A DNA stretch of 64,000 bases from Candidatus Aminicenantota bacterium (GCA_026393835.1 JAPKZK010000041.1:92956-156955); one strand, 5' to 3'. Shown: positions 51,149-60,018, numbered from the stretch's first letter. Numbers and translations: made by a program. Notes: a model not told the origin generated them from the letters alone.

Positions 51149-51781
51149 TTAGTCGTCCTCTTCTGCCTCGATAAATTGCCGGTAATCGGTGGCGTCGGCC
51201 GACAGGCGGGGGTAGACTTGCAGGCAGACCCAGGCGTCGGCCGCGGCATATACCCGTTGTTTCCGGCTTAACTGCGGTTGAGCCCAATTGGTTTTCTGGG
51301 CGGTTTTGACCAGGCGGCGCCCCAGGTAGCGCGCCGTCAGCGCCCGCGCCCCGACCTGGATGATGCCTTTATCTTTCGCGATCTTGCTTAAATCGATGAA
51401 CCCGCGGGGAATGAATTTTTTCAGTTCTTGTAATTTTTCGATATCGGCGTTGACCCCGATACCGATCTTTTTGAACTTCTCATTCGCCAGGAAATCCGCC
51501 AGTGCATCGGAAAAACCGGTTTTTTTCAATTGGAAAAGATAAGCCGTATCATGGGTGGCCAGTTGTAACAATGAAATGGGATACGATATGCCTTTTTTAA
51601 AAGCGGGTTTGCTTTCGGTATCGAATCCCACGCAGGGATGGTTATACAATTCCCTGACAACCGCCTCTTCTTGTTCAGGTGTATCCACCACGACAACGTT
51701 TCCTTCAAATTGCACGACAGGGAGTGAGTTGATGTACTCGCTGTCGATCCTGTTTACCTGTAACAGCGTCATTTTTTTCAA
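51149..51781 (-). CDS. 3'-5' exonuclease (RNase D / WRN exonuclease-like DEDD)
   Basis: This 210-residue nuclease of the DEDDy group has motif I VGFDTESKPAFKKG, motif II KIGIGVNADIEKLQEL and motif III region QRVYAAADAWVCLQVY with the tyrosine. There is no HRDC domain, so it resembles stand-alone 3'-5' exonucleases rather than RNase D. It is convergent with the phosphofructokinase gene. Substrate (DNA or structured RNA) is unknown. Confidence 0.9.
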   Translation of the reverse strand: MKKMTLLQVNRIDSEYINSLPVVQFEGNVVVVDTPEQEEAVVRELYNHPCVGFDTESKPAFKKGISYPISLLQLATHDTAYLFQLKKTGFSDALADFLANEKFKKIGIGVNADIEKLQELKKFIPRGFIDLSKIAKDKGIIQVGARALTARYLGRRLVKTAQKTNWAQPQLSRKQRVYAAADAWVCLQVYPRLSADATDYRQFIEAEEDD

Positions 51782-52048
51782 TTACCGCCTTAAAGTCAAT
51801 TTCCCATGGGGAAGGGAGAACCCGGCGTCTTTATTTTTTTAAAAGATCGCCAAATCGTTCAGATTTAAGCATACCCTATTGTGGATGGAAAATCAAGTAC
51901 CTTTTTACAGCAATTCTAATTTTGAATCACCGACAGGTTCGTATGGTAGCTATCTATTCTCCTTCAAACCCCAGAATTGGTCCGATACCTTTTCTTAATA
52001 CCCATATGTGCGCGATTTTGTATCTCAGGGGGTATTCTTTTTCTGATT

Positions 52049-52660
52049 TTACTGATTGGATTCTATTTTTACATATTCGTAGAGGGTTTTGTGAGACTCT
52101 TCTTTACTCACCAATATAAAATCAAGACCTTCCGCTAAGATCCTTTCACACATCGGTTGATGGCAATATAAATCATCTTCTAATATAGTAACTCTCAACT
52201 TTCTAAGCATTGGACCATAGGTTCCAGGCCATCGCTTAGATGCCTCATTCTCACAATCCTGTTTTTGATGGCCATCCTGTGGTATTATGAATTCGGGTAT
52301 CAAAGAAATGACTTTCTCATTACCTGGTTTTACTATTACCGGCGTAATAACACTGTGGGAATAAGTGATACTCCCATCCTTATGATGCGCATGGCTGCAA
52401 TGAGCACAATGGATATTATTTGAACTAAAATACTGGGTCCCATCGAGCGCCACCAACAATTTATTATTATATGATCGAAATTAAACCGGATAACCCCTTG
52501 GATTCAGTTCATCTAATATATAACTATACATCGGGAATACCTTAGCGGGTGGAACTTCATCCGGAAGGCTACGAATATGATTGTCCCTGAGAATCTCCTT
52601 AATCCCAAAAAGACTTGCCGCATTATTTTGACCTTTCACATTGCCCTATGGCCGAAGGGG
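52049..52660 (-). pseudogene. degraded transposase
   Basis: The minus strand encodes GNVKGQNNAASLFGIKEILR with DNHIRSLPDEV, then a TAA near 52480, and then in the same frame KLLVALDGTQYFSSNNIHC, HSVITPVIVKPGNEKVISL and PQDGHQKQDCENEASKRW. These are conserved segments of an ISNCY-like/DDE transposase. The N-terminal extreme and the C-terminal end are missing. No terminal inverted repeats were found. It is the only transposase trace in the window. Confidence 0.75.
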
Positions 52661-52821
52661 TATAACAGGTAATTCAATCAGAAAAAATCCCCCTACCTTC
52701 TAAATCTTAGCGTGATTCCAAAATTTTAAAATTAGAATTGCTGATTTCAACCCGCGGCTTTCCCACTCGCTACTTATATCTCACCGATTACCAATCGCCC
52801 CAGATACCTGATTCGCTGAAT

Positions 52822-53526
52822 TCAACGTTTTTTCTTTTTCTTCCTTTTTCTTTTTGGAATGCCTGCCGGTGGGCCGCCTCCCAGTTGCCGTACTTTCATC
52901 TCTGCCGCGATAAGCTCCAACCCAAGATCCAGCATGCCGTCGATAAACATTTTAGCAATCGGCGGAAATTCTTTAAGTATGATGTGAAATACCGACAGGG
53001 CCAATTCCATTCGATTTTTCGCGGGAATGTTCATTTTAGCGTACATTTCATCCTTCCGGCGGATATTTTCCCGGATCGTTCCAAACAGGTTATTGGAAGA
53101 AAACCGGACAAATTGAAGATCGTAAAAATTGACCGCTTTAGCGGAATATACCTCTTCCATGGTAATGACCTTATCCGGGTCCACGGCCGAATCGGAAATC
53201 TGCTCGATAATATCGATGGGTATGGTGGTGGCAGCGCTGATATAAGACGGCGGTTCAGGGGCCATTTCGGTAATTTGCCAACCGCTGTACCGGAAGAGGG
53301 TCAGCGCAAACCATTGAAGCCCGGGTTCATCTTCCCGCTTCTCCGTATTATTCGCATTTTCAAAAAGGTCCCGGCGGCACTCATTTTTCCGCGCCCGATA
53401 ATGTTCTATGTATTCCAGGGCGGGGCCTGCTTTTACCTCTTCCATTTTTAAAACAAAGATATTTTTAATTTCCGGGACATGTGTACACTCTATAAATTCA
53501 TTGATATCCACTTCTTTTTCCAGCAT
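52822..53526 (-). CDS. hypothetical protein with very basic C-terminal tail
   Basis: This 234-residue soluble protein has the N-terminus EVDINEFIECTHVPEIKNIF, a central helical region, and a C-terminus rich in glycine, proline and lysine (GGGPPAGIPKRKR then KKKKKR). It is encoded 22 bases after the XRE gene on the same strand, so the two are probably one unit, for example regulator plus effector. I see no known domain. The lysine-rich ending is reminiscent of the STAND protein's end but could be convergent. Confidence 0.65.
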   Translation of the reverse strand: MLEKEVDINEFIECTHVPEIKNIFVLKMEEVKAGPALEYIEHYRARKNECRRDLFENANNTEKREDEPGLQWFALTLFRYSGWQITEMAPEPPSYISAATTIPIDIIEQISDSAVDPDKVITMEEVYSAKAVNFYDLQFVRFSSNNLFGTIRENIRRKDEMYAKMNIPAKNRMELALSVFHIILKEFPPIAKMFIDGMLDLGLELIAAEMKVRQLGGGPPAGIPKRKRKKKKKR

Positions 53527-53548
53527 GATGCGATTCCTCCTCGATTAT

Positions 53549-53980
53549 TCAAATAATCTGCCTTTCAGGTCCTTCTCCTTCCTTCTCCATCAGGAACTGC
53601 TTTACCAACTGCTTGTTATTGATTTTATATTCGGCAAAGAAACCCAGGACAGCGAACAGCGCATGGGGTATCCTGGATAAATATAAAAGGAGTTCGTCGA
53701 TCTCCTCGCCGTATTTCCCGAAATCTGGTTTGAGGTTTTTCTCTACCCGGGGATTGAGCATCCGTCCATCGCTGCCGAAGATGAAATTCAAACTGAAATG
53801 GTGGGTGTCATGCAAGTATTTCAAGTATTTGGCAGTGGGCAATTTAAAGCCCCGCTCAAAATCAGAGATATAGCTGCGGGATATCCCGGTGGCCTGGCTC
53901 ATGGTGTCCAGGGTCCAATTGAGACGCTCCCGGATGTTTTTCAGTTGTAACCCGATATCGCTATACCTTGCCTCGCGCAT
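53549..53980 (-). CDS. XRE-family regulator
   Basis: This 143-residue protein has an N-terminal HTH_3 domain: LQLKNIRERLNWTLDTMSQA, TGISRSYISDFERGFKLPTA and YLKYLHDTHHFSLNFIF. The helical C-terminus contains HALFAVLGFFAEYKINNK. The overall plan is like the 16149-16586 protein. It probably regulates itself and the downstream hypothetical gene. The 140-bp gap to 54120 contains its promoter and that of the divergent array-C ORF. Confidence 0.82.
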   Translation of the reverse strand: MREARYSDIGLQLKNIRERLNWTLDTMSQATGISRSYISDFERGFKLPTAKYLKYLHDTHHFSLNFIFGSDGRMLNPRVEKNLKPDFGKYGEEIDELLLYLSRIPHALFAVLGFFAEYKINNKQLVKQFLMEKEGEGPERQII

Positions 53981-54084
53981 TTTCTTCCTTCGTTTATCAT
54001 CTTATGCCGTTTTTTTTGTACTATACAATAAACTGAAAAAAAATTCAAGCAGTTACGACTCTTGAATTTTTTTTATTTTTATTC

Positions 54085-54113
54085 TTGACATATGGGACGA
54101 AATATAGTATTTG
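54085..54113 (+). promoter_or_regulatory. leaderless-type promoter of the array-C ORF
   Basis: TTGACA (54085-54090), 17-nt spacer, TATTTG (54108-54113; weak -10), six bases before ATG 54120. Confidence 0.55.
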
Positions 54114-54119
54114 GATATT

Positions 54120-54770
54120 ATGGAAAATACGAAAATAATAATCGGGCCAAATAGCGGATTTCATCCGATAAGCGGATACGAGATGCCCTTGCTTTATATA
54201 AAAAGGGGAAAATTGAGGGGACGGGGGGATTTTTCAATATGTCCGGATTTAGAAAAAAAACAATCGAAGCGGTGCGTTCATAATGGACCGGGAATCCGTG
54301 AAAATGCGGCCCGTATTGACAATAGATACGCAAAGAAGCAATATCGCAGGGCATTTAAGGCAAATGCCGCGGCTCCCGTGCCGGTTAGCACAGTGGTCGT
54401 GCCATATGACTCAAAGTTCGCGCCTTATGGCACGGCATCCGTGCCATATGCCTCAGGGCTCCTGCCTTATGGCACGGCGTTCGTGCCATATGACTCAAGG
54501 CTTGTGCCTTATGGCACAGCGTCCGTGCCATATGACTTAAGGTTCGTGCCTTATGACGCAGCGTCCGTGCCATATACCTCAAGGTCCGTGCCTTATGACA
54601 CGGCGTCCGTGCCATATGCCTCAAGGCCCGTGCCTTATGACACGGCATCCGTGCCATATGCCTCAGGGCCCGTGCCTTATGGCGCGGCGTCTGTGTCGGA
54701 TAACTCAGTCCTTGTGGCAGGAATCTTAATCCCCATGTGCCATTGTAAAAATAATTTTAACACTATTTGA
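54120..54770 (+). CDS. repeat protein over array C, coding status uncertain
   Basis: The 216-codon frame begins MENTKIIIGPNSGFHPISGY, followed by a 65-residue non-repeated basic region. It then has about 16 heptapeptides of the type VPYGTAS and VPYDSRL coded by array C, and a short unique ending. A promoter with the window's leaderless spacing sits at the ATG, which favours translation more than for arrays A and B. The period of 21 keeps other frames open too. The next gene starts nine bases after its stop. Confidence 0.45.
   Translation: MENTKIIIGPNSGFHPISGYEMPLLYIKRGKLRGRGDFSICPDLEKKQSKRCVHNGPGIRENAARIDNRYAKKQYRRAFKANAAAPVPVSTVVVPYDSKFAPYGTASVPYASGLLPYGTAFVPYDSRLVPYGTASVPYDLRFVPYDAASVPYTSRSVPYDTASVPYASRPVPYDTASVPYASGPVPYGAASVSDNSVLVAGILIPMCHCKNNFNTI
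54377..54712 (+). repeat. tandem array C: 16 units of 21 bp in a 42-bp higher-order pattern
   Basis: Two unit types alternate strictly from 54398 to 54691. One contains GTGCCATATG plus CTCAAGG, the other GTGCCTTATGGCAC, a GTGCC/GGCAC inverted repeat. One decayed unit lies at each end. Register is never lost. Confidence 0.92.
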
Positions 54771-54779
54771 AGGAGGAAA

Positions 54780-55184
54780 ATGGAAAACAACAATCCATTA
54801 AATGAACAAAAATTACAAAATGAAGGAATGCATCAAGCAATTCCGGGTGAAGAGCAGCCACCAAGAAGTCGCGGCAGCCGAAGTTTCAATGAAAGGTTAG
54901 GTGAAGCCGACCTACTGGCCTCAGCAATGCAGGCGAACCAGGAAGCATTAACGCCGGGAGGCGGTGGAGTGGATTTTGTAAGCAAGCTCAAAGGCGTTTT
55001 GACTGAGATCAAGGATATAAACCAGGAGCAGGAAAGGTTCAAAGCGTCTCTAAAATCCTCAACTGAAAAATTCATGTTGAAGTCGAAAGAAATGGCTCAA
55101 TTGGTGCGCAAAGGTCGCCGTATCGTGAAAAATGAAATGCCGCAGGTAAGTTGGGTAGAGTTCGGTATTAAAGCGATCCGGTAG
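54780..55184 (+). CDS. hypothetical small coiled protein
   Basis: This 134-residue protein has a flexible N-terminal half (GEEQPPRSRGSRSF, GGGGVDF) and a coiled-coil C-terminal half (KLKGVLTEIKDINQEQERFK onwards) ending in a basic region and WVEFGIKAI. AAGGAGG precedes the ATG. It is just downstream of the array-C ORF, similar in place to the helical protein after array A, and is followed by a terminator. No family recognised. Confidence 0.65.
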   Translation: MENNNPLNEQKLQNEGMHQAIPGEEQPPRSRGSRSFNERLGEADLLASAMQANQEALTPGGGGVDFVSKLKGVLTEIKDINQEQERFKASLKSSTEKFMLKSKEMAQLVRKGRRIVKNEMPQVSWVEFGIKAIR

Positions 55185-55198
55185 TTTGTTAGTTTATG

Positions 55199-55259
55199 AA
55201 GCCGGGGTTTGCGGCGCCGCGCACTCACATAAAGCGGCAACGCAGGCCCCGGTTTCTTT
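55199..55259 (+). terminator. probable terminator after the array-C unit
   Basis: GAAGCCGGGG pairs with CCCCGGTTTC around a GC-rich inner stem (GCGGCGCCGCGC), followed by TTTCTTTT. Confidence 0.65.
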
Positions 55260-55653
55260 TAGGCTATTTTTGAGCCGCGAAGAACGCGAAGGGGCGCTAA
55301 GTAAAAAAAAATCTGTGTTAATCGCCGTAACGTGCAATCTGTGGACGCATCTTAAATGTTGAACGATGAACGATGAATGATGAAAAAAAAGGGTCCGTGT
55401 TTGTCCGTGGCGCATCTTTTTTAGTGGAAATTCGTGTAATTCGTGGGCGAGTGTTTCTTCGCGTTCTTCGCGGCTATTTTTTTAAAATTTGTCCGCAGGA
55501 CACCCTTCACCAATCCACCAATCCCCATTAACCATTAACCATGAAAACGAAAATTTTTGAATGTCCCTTTTTCTGTTCCGCTCTTTCTTGCTCCCTCGCT
55601 TGCTCGCTTCCCCCACTTTAATCAGAGGCTCCCGAAAAGGGGGCGGGGGCATC
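55260..55653. repeat. gene-free stretch of dispersed repeats
   Basis: It contains two copies of the CCGCGAAGAACGCGAAGG element, an ATGAACGATGAATGATGA run, and a TTTTTGAATGTCCC element. A C-rich block with GGCTCCCGAAAAGGGGGC abuts the Rpn gene. No gene is supported. Confidence 0.65.
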
Positions 55654-55872
55654 TTAATGGGCAGTCGCAGACAAGTTTTCAATCTTTTTTTTGGAAAACC
55701 CGGTAGCTTCTACAATGATATCTAAAGCCACACCACTTTTTAACAATTTCCGGGCAGTTTCAATTTTTCCAATTTTTACCCCTTCTTGTTTTCCTAATCT
55801 AACCCCTTCTTGTTTTCCTATTTTTACCCCTCTTTTTTCTGCTATTCTTTCCCAACTGGTTATATAAGGCAT
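55654..55872 (-). CDS. predicted internal-start Rpn small product (RpnS-like antitoxin)
   Basis: Within the rpn gene and in the same frame, GAGGAGG lies eight bases before an ATG at 55872. The product, MPYITSWERIAEKRG onwards, has 72 residues. It matches the separate small protein at 40199-40411 in place and character. In characterised rpn genes an internal start makes a small oligomerising protein that blocks the nuclease. The internal site is visible; the function is by analogy. Confidence 0.6.
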   Translation of the reverse strand: MPYITSWERIAEKRGVKIGKQEGVRLGKQEGVKIGKIETARKLLKSGVALDIIVEATGFSKKKIENLSATAH

Positions 55873-56706
55873 TTTATAATCCTCCTCTAATTTCTCTATT
55901 TTCTCTGATAATTGTTCATTAAGCCCCTCCGGTAAAAGGATGAGCCAATCGATAAATTTTAAAAGCACACGGATATCTTCCTTTGTGTACTTTCTTTCAT
56001 AACACCGGTGGATAAGCTCCCATTTGACCGCGGACTTTTCATTGTTATCGGCTTTTTTCAATTTATATCGCTCCAACTGCGCAAGTACCACCATTGCCAT
56101 TGGGTTGTCTGAGGTCTCCAACTTTTCCCGGAGCTCTTTTTTATTCTTATAATCGATGATCTTCACCATCGGGATTTTCATCCGCAGTTCAAAGCCCCAC
56201 TGTCGGACAAGATATTCATCCGGCCGGTAGTTCTCATCCTCATCGGTTAATATGGCAACACTGATGACTTTGACCCCTTTGTCGATGTTTTTATCGTAAG
56301 TCCGGTAGTTATAGACATACGCCCGTTCCGGGAATATTCCTTTCTTTTCCCTGGTCCCCTGCACCTCGACATGGATAAATACACAAACACATGCTTTGGT
56401 TCCATTTTTCAGGTGAACTTCTATAAGTTTATCGGCGTAGCGTTTGCCTACCTTGCCATAAGGTGTGATGCCTCTTGATGCGCTGTCCATAATTTTGACT
56501 TCTTTCGAAAAATCGATATCCCGGTGAATTTCGGGAAAAAAAAATTCCAAAAAGGGTTCGACTAAACCTTCGATCACATCTTTCCATGCGGAATCAAAGT
56601 CTGTATTTTTTTCCCCCTGTAGTTCGCCGTGGTGTTGCTGTTTGAAATTCCGCTCCGTATCGGAATCCGCAGTCAGCTTGTCACTCATTTTTTCTTCGCT
56701 ATTCAT
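55654..56706 (-). CDS. Rpn-family PD-(D/E)XK nuclease (full length)
   Basis: This 350-residue protein has the Rpn layout: FFFPEIHRDIDFSKEVKIMD, a nuclease core with IEVHLKNG and VFIHVEVQGTREKK (D/E-x-K-type site), YNYRTYDKN, SVAILTDEDENYRPD and a helical C-terminus with repeated KQEGVKIGK elements. Rpn proteins are toxic DNases used in recombination and antiphage defence. ATG 56706 is six bases after a TATAAT, so the longer frame to 56940 is rejected. A second start inside the gene (55872) is described separately. The gene looks intact. Confidence 0.88.
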   Translation of the reverse strand: MNSEEKMSDKLTADSDTERNFKQQHHGELQGEKNTDFDSAWKDVIEGLVEPFLEFFFPEIHRDIDFSKEVKIMDSASRGITPYGKVGKRYADKLIEVHLKNGTKACVCVFIHVEVQGTREKKGIFPERAYVYNYRTYDKNIDKGVKVISVAILTDEDENYRPDEYLVRQWGFELRMKIPMVKIIDYKNKKELREKLETSDNPMAMVVLAQLERYKLKKADNNEKSAVKWELIHRCYERKYTKEDIRVLLKFIDWLILLPEGLNEQLSEKIEKLEEDYKMPYITSWERIAEKRGVKIGKQEGVRLGKQEGVKIGKIETARKLLKSGVALDIIVEATGFSKKKIENLSATAH

Positions 56707-56712
56707 AGTGGT

Positions 56713-56741
56713 ATTATATTCCAGTTTGTCGGATTTTTCAA
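56713..56741 (-). promoter_or_regulatory. leaderless-type promoter of the rpn gene
   Basis: On the minus strand: TTGAAA (56741-56736), 17-nt spacer, TATAAT (56718-56713), six bases before ATG 56706. Confidence 0.75.
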
Positions 56742-56819
56742 CTGTATACGAAATCCTGGATTCATCATTTAAATTCACCACCCGTATAGGGGAGGGATTT
56801 TTTACCTGGCACGGAACTT

Positions 56820-57398
56820 CTCTTTGAAGGGAAAGTAGCCACGAAGGCACGCAGGTTCGAAGGCACAAAGGTTCACCAAGACGAACACGGACTCTTCTGC
56901 TGTTCTCCGATCTTCCTGTTTTTTCTTCATCATTCATCATTCATAATTCATCATTCTATCTTTTCTTCCTCACTTCCTTTTTCCTTGCCCCTGACCCCTG
57001 ATTCCCAGTTTGGTTATTGGATTTTGAACATTTGGGATTTGCTTGTAGTTTGTGGTTTGTAATTTATGATTTGTCCTTTGGGCATTGGTCATTTGGATTT
57101 GCTTCGAGTTTCGTGCTTCGAATATCGTGCTTTCATCACCGGGGAGATAAGAAGGCGCTTGATTCCCCCATTTTTAGCAGAAACTCCCGAAGGGAGGCTG
57201 CTTCCAAATGGCAACTTGAGTTGATCAATTTGATTTTCTCCAAAATAAACCCAAAACACATAAGAAGGCGCATATTCGGTCTGTCATATCCGGCCGCCCT
57301 TAGATCGGTGGTCCTCCTAATTTTTGTTCTCAAGGGCAATGGGCAGACACGGTGGCCTGCCCCTAAAACGGTGGTAAATTCAATATTTGTCAAAATAG
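56820..57398. repeat. gene-free stretch of dispersed repeats
   Basis: It is made of short repeats such as AGCCACGAAGGCACGCAGG, CATCATTCATCATT-type runs, and GACCCCTGATTCCCAG. A block at ~57165-57210 matches ~17850-17905 (TGATTCCCCC...TCCCGAAG.GAGGC). No gene is supported. Confidence 0.6.
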
Positions 57399-57427
57399 TT
57401 GTTTTCTCTTAAAAAAGATGTTATAAT
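57399..57427 (+). promoter_or_regulatory. promoter of the OLD-type operon
   Basis: TTGTTT (57399-57404), 17-nt spacer, TATAAT (57422-57427). AAGGAGAGG follows before ATG 57468. Confidence 0.65.
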
Positions 57428-57467
57428 TGATTCTTAATTTAAAAGCGCAAAGTAAGGAGAGGAAACA

Positions 57468-57722
57468 ATGGGAAGATTAAAACAAACGAGCTCAAAGGTG
57501 GCAGGTAAGGCTGCAAAAGTGCTAAAAAGCAATAGCACGGGGGCTAGTTCAAAAAAAGTTGCCGGGAGTGCTCTTTCTCAGAAAGGTGCGCCCCAAAAGG
57601 TAACATCAAAAAACGTGGCAAGTGTGGCTTCAAAGGTTTTGCAAGATGGAAGAACCAGTAAGGCATCAAAATCCGCAGCCGGAAGCGCTCTTTCGCAAAG
57701 ACAAGGGAAAGGTAAAAAATAA
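57468..57722 (+). CDS. small basic protein with duplicated TS-K-A-GSALSQ motif
   Basis: This 84-residue basic protein is made of two copies of one ~33-residue motif: TSSKVAGKAAKVLKSNSTGA then KKVAGSALSQ, and TSKNVASVASKVLQDGRTS then KSAAGSALSQ. Single-motif versions occur as small hypothetical proteins in many bacteria. It is alanine/serine/lysine rich, so nucleic-acid binding is possible. It heads an operon with the OLD-type ATPase 24 bases downstream. Confidence 0.7.
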   Translation: MGRLKQTSSKVAGKAAKVLKSNSTGASSKKVAGSALSQKGAPQKVTSKNVASVASKVLQDGRTSKASKSAAGSALSQRQGKGKK

Positions 57723-57746
57723 ATCAATTAAAATAAGGAGAGATGC

Positions 57747-59693
57747 ATGCTTAATAAGTCAAAATTAGTGAAAATGGAAATCTATAATCTTGGGTGTATC
57801 GGGCCAGAAGGACTTTCTGTTGATTTGGACGATCTGCTATGTTTAGTTGGGCCCAATAACACAGGAAAATCAACCGTTTTGCGTGCTTATGAATTAGCAG
57901 TCAGTAATCAAAAATTAAAGGAGGATGATAAATGCAAGCGTTCTGCAGAGACGGATAATTCAAAAGTTATTCTTTACGTTCATATCCCACAAGGAATCCC
58001 AAACATTGATGAGAGATGGAAATTTCCAGAAAATGATTATCTTCTAGTGAAAAGCAAATGGGAATGGGACTCATCTGGTAATCCAAAAAGGCAAACTTTT
58101 GATCCGCAGATTGGTAATTTTTCAGAGATTGAGAAAGCTAGCGGGCTGGACCAAGTATTTTCAAGCCGTTTACCAAAACCTTTTCGAATCGGCGCTTTGG
58201 AAGATCCAACGGAAGAGCATAGACAATTACTAAATTTAATCCTCCAGCCTATTTCAGAAAAACTGAAAAGAATGAAAGAGGATGAGACTTCTGATTTATC
58301 AAAAGCATTATTGAAAGTTTCAGAGTTGACGAAAATCCCTGTAAATGAGGAAAAATCCAGACTTGAGACTTTAAAGAAGAGAATAAATATATCCCATAAT
58401 CTTATATTCCCAAATCTTGAAATTGATTTCGATATAAAAATAGGAAATATCGATTTTGATCCAATTAAATTGCTTTTAGCTAATTCAATTCTAAAATTTT
58501 ATGAATGGTCATCTGAAATTAGTTGGGAAAAACAAGGAACAGGTTCTCAAAGAGCTTTATTTTGGGCAATGATGCAAGTTCGTTCAGAACTTAAAGCAGC
58601 CGAAGATATAAAGAAATCCATTGACAAAGAAATATCCGATAAAAATAAGGAAATAAAAAAATTAGAAGATACTCTAAAAAAAGAAAAAAAAGAAGAGAAA
58701 AAGACTCAACAATTGGAGCAATTATCAAAACTAAAAGTTGAAATTGAAGAAATTAAGCAAAAAGATTCTGGAGCAATACTAAGAGATAAAATAACTGAGT
58801 CCATCCTTCCCGGCTATATGTTACTAATTGATGAACCGGAAGTAGCGCTGCACCCTAATGCAATTAGAGCCGCAAGTGGATATCTATATAATCTATCCGA
58901 AGATGAAAACTGGCAAGTAATGTTAACAACCCATTCCCCTGCCTTCATTAATCCTCTGGAAGATCATACAACAATTGTTAGACTTGATAGAAACAAAGAA
59001 AATCCAACTCCTAAGACGTTCCGTTCAGATGATATTCAATTTGACGATGATGAAAAGGAAAATTTGAAACTTTTGAACCGTTTTGATCTTAATTTGTCTG
59101 AGATGTTTTTTGGTCAGTATCCTATTATAGTCGAAGGCGACACTGAATATGCTGGTTTTGAATATATCATGGCCAATAATCAAGACGATTATGAGATAAA
59201 CGAGAGACCAATAATAATTCGAGGCCATGGAAAATATTCTATTGTCCTTATCATACGGATATTATCCCACTTTAAAGTTAATTTCTCAGTTCTTCATGAC
59301 TCTGATTTTCCTTTAAGAAGTGATGGGAAAAAGAATAATGCTTGGAGTGCCAATAAGCAGATATTTGAAGCAATCCAAGATGCAAGAAAAATCGGATTAA
59401 ATGTAATACATAGGGTATCCATCCCCTACTTTGAATTGGAGCATATTAAACCAGAGAAAGATGATAGTGGTCAAATTATCAATGCAGACTCCAAGGATAA
59501 GCCATGGCACATGATCTCTAAGATTAAAAATAATGAAAAAGTACAAAATTCTGTTAAGTCAATTTTAGATATTCTTTTAAACGCTGAATCAGAACCCAAT
59601 CCTTTTGGGGACGATATTATCGTCTCACTTGAGGAAAGACTTAAAGACTGGGCAGATAAAATCGGAATTACAGATCCAAGAATATCAAAATAA
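57747..59693 (+). CDS. OLD-family ATP-dependent endonuclease (ATPase-TOPRIM)
   Basis: This 648-residue protein has Walker A LVGPNNTGKSTVLRAYE, a long charged coiled coil (residues ~285-345, lysine/glutamate rich), Walker B YMLLIDEPEVALHPNAIRA, H-loop MLTTHSPAFINPL and a C-terminal TOPRIM domain (PIIVEGDTEYAGFEYIM, VLHDSDFPLRSDG). OLD nucleases act in phage exclusion and are the A subunit of Gabija (partner: UvrD-like helicase). Here no helicase follows; instead a small WYL-like protein does. The gene is AT-rich compared with housekeeping neighbours. Confidence 0.88.
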   Translation: MLNKSKLVKMEIYNLGCIGPEGLSVDLDDLLCLVGPNNTGKSTVLRAYELAVSNQKLKEDDKCKRSAETDNSKVILYVHIPQGIPNIDERWKFPENDYLLVKSKWEWDSSGNPKRQTFDPQIGNFSEIEKASGLDQVFSSRLPKPFRIGALEDPTEEHRQLLNLILQPISEKLKRMKEDETSDLSKALLKVSELTKIPVNEEKSRLETLKKRINISHNLIFPNLEIDFDIKIGNIDFDPIKLLLANSILKFYEWSSEISWEKQGTGSQRALFWAMMQVRSELKAAEDIKKSIDKEISDKNKEIKKLEDTLKKEKKEEKKTQQLEQLSKLKVEIEEIKQKDSGAILRDKITESILPGYMLLIDEPEVALHPNAIRAASGYLYNLSEDENWQVMLTTHSPAFINPLEDHTTIVRLDRNKENPTPKTFRSDDIQFDDDEKENLKLLNRFDLNLSEMFFGQYPIIVEGDTEYAGFEYIMANNQDDYEINERPIIIRGHGKYSIVLIIRILSHFKVNFSVLHDSDFPLRSDGKKNNAWSANKQIFEAIQDARKIGLNVIHRVSIPYFELEHIKPEKDDSGQIINADSKDKPWHMISKIKNNEKVQNSVKSILDILLNAESEPNPFGDDIIVSLEERLKDWADKIGITDPRISK

Positions 59694-59712
59694 AAAAAGG
59701 AGGATTGCGAAA

Positions 59713-60018
59713 ATGTTTAAAGAAATGTTCATCGAAGCAATTCAGGATAAAATCAAATTAAAAGTAACTTTTTTTTCGAAAGATGATGGGGGATACATTA
59801 CAAGAACTTGTGCTCCCATGGATTATGGTCAAAGTAGGCATACTAATACCAAAGATGACCGTTATCACTTATGGGATTATGATAGTAGCCATACTCTTAG
59901 TCTGCCTATTACCCAAGTTAAAAATATTGAGCATACTGAACAAAGTTTCGATCCGGCAGAATTTTTAAAATGGCCAACCAATTGGATTATTCGTCGTGAT
60001 TGGGGAAAATTTTCATAA
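59713..60018 (+). CDS. small WYL-like protein, third gene of the OLD operon
   Basis: This 101-residue protein has AIQDKIKLKVTFFSKDDGGY, PMDYGQS...DRYHLWDYDS and ILQVKNIEHTEQSFDPAEF-like strands. The arrangement (basic strand KLKVTF, then Y/W motif, then VKNIE) is like a single WYL-type SH3 fold, which senses nucleotides or DNA ends in defence regulators. AGGAGG lies before ATG 59713; the longer frame from 59605 overlaps the OLD gene. The start is 20 bases after the OLD stop. Confidence 0.6.
   Translation: MFKEMFIEAIQDKIKLKVTFFSKDDGGYITRTCAPMDYGQSRHTNTKDDRYHLWDYDSSHTLSLPITQVKNIEHTEQSFDPAEFLKWPTNWIIRRDWGKFS

Noticed and set aside
52822..53526. Shared basic C-terminal tail with the STAND and TopA proteins as a targeting tag
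   Set aside because: All three end in lysine-rich runs, but the sequences differ and such tails arise easily; no further support.
57468..60018. Gabija system
   Set aside because: The OLD-like nuclease is GajA-like, but no UvrD-type GajB gene is adjacent; the pcrA gene at 28.8-31.0 kb is a housekeeping helicase far away.
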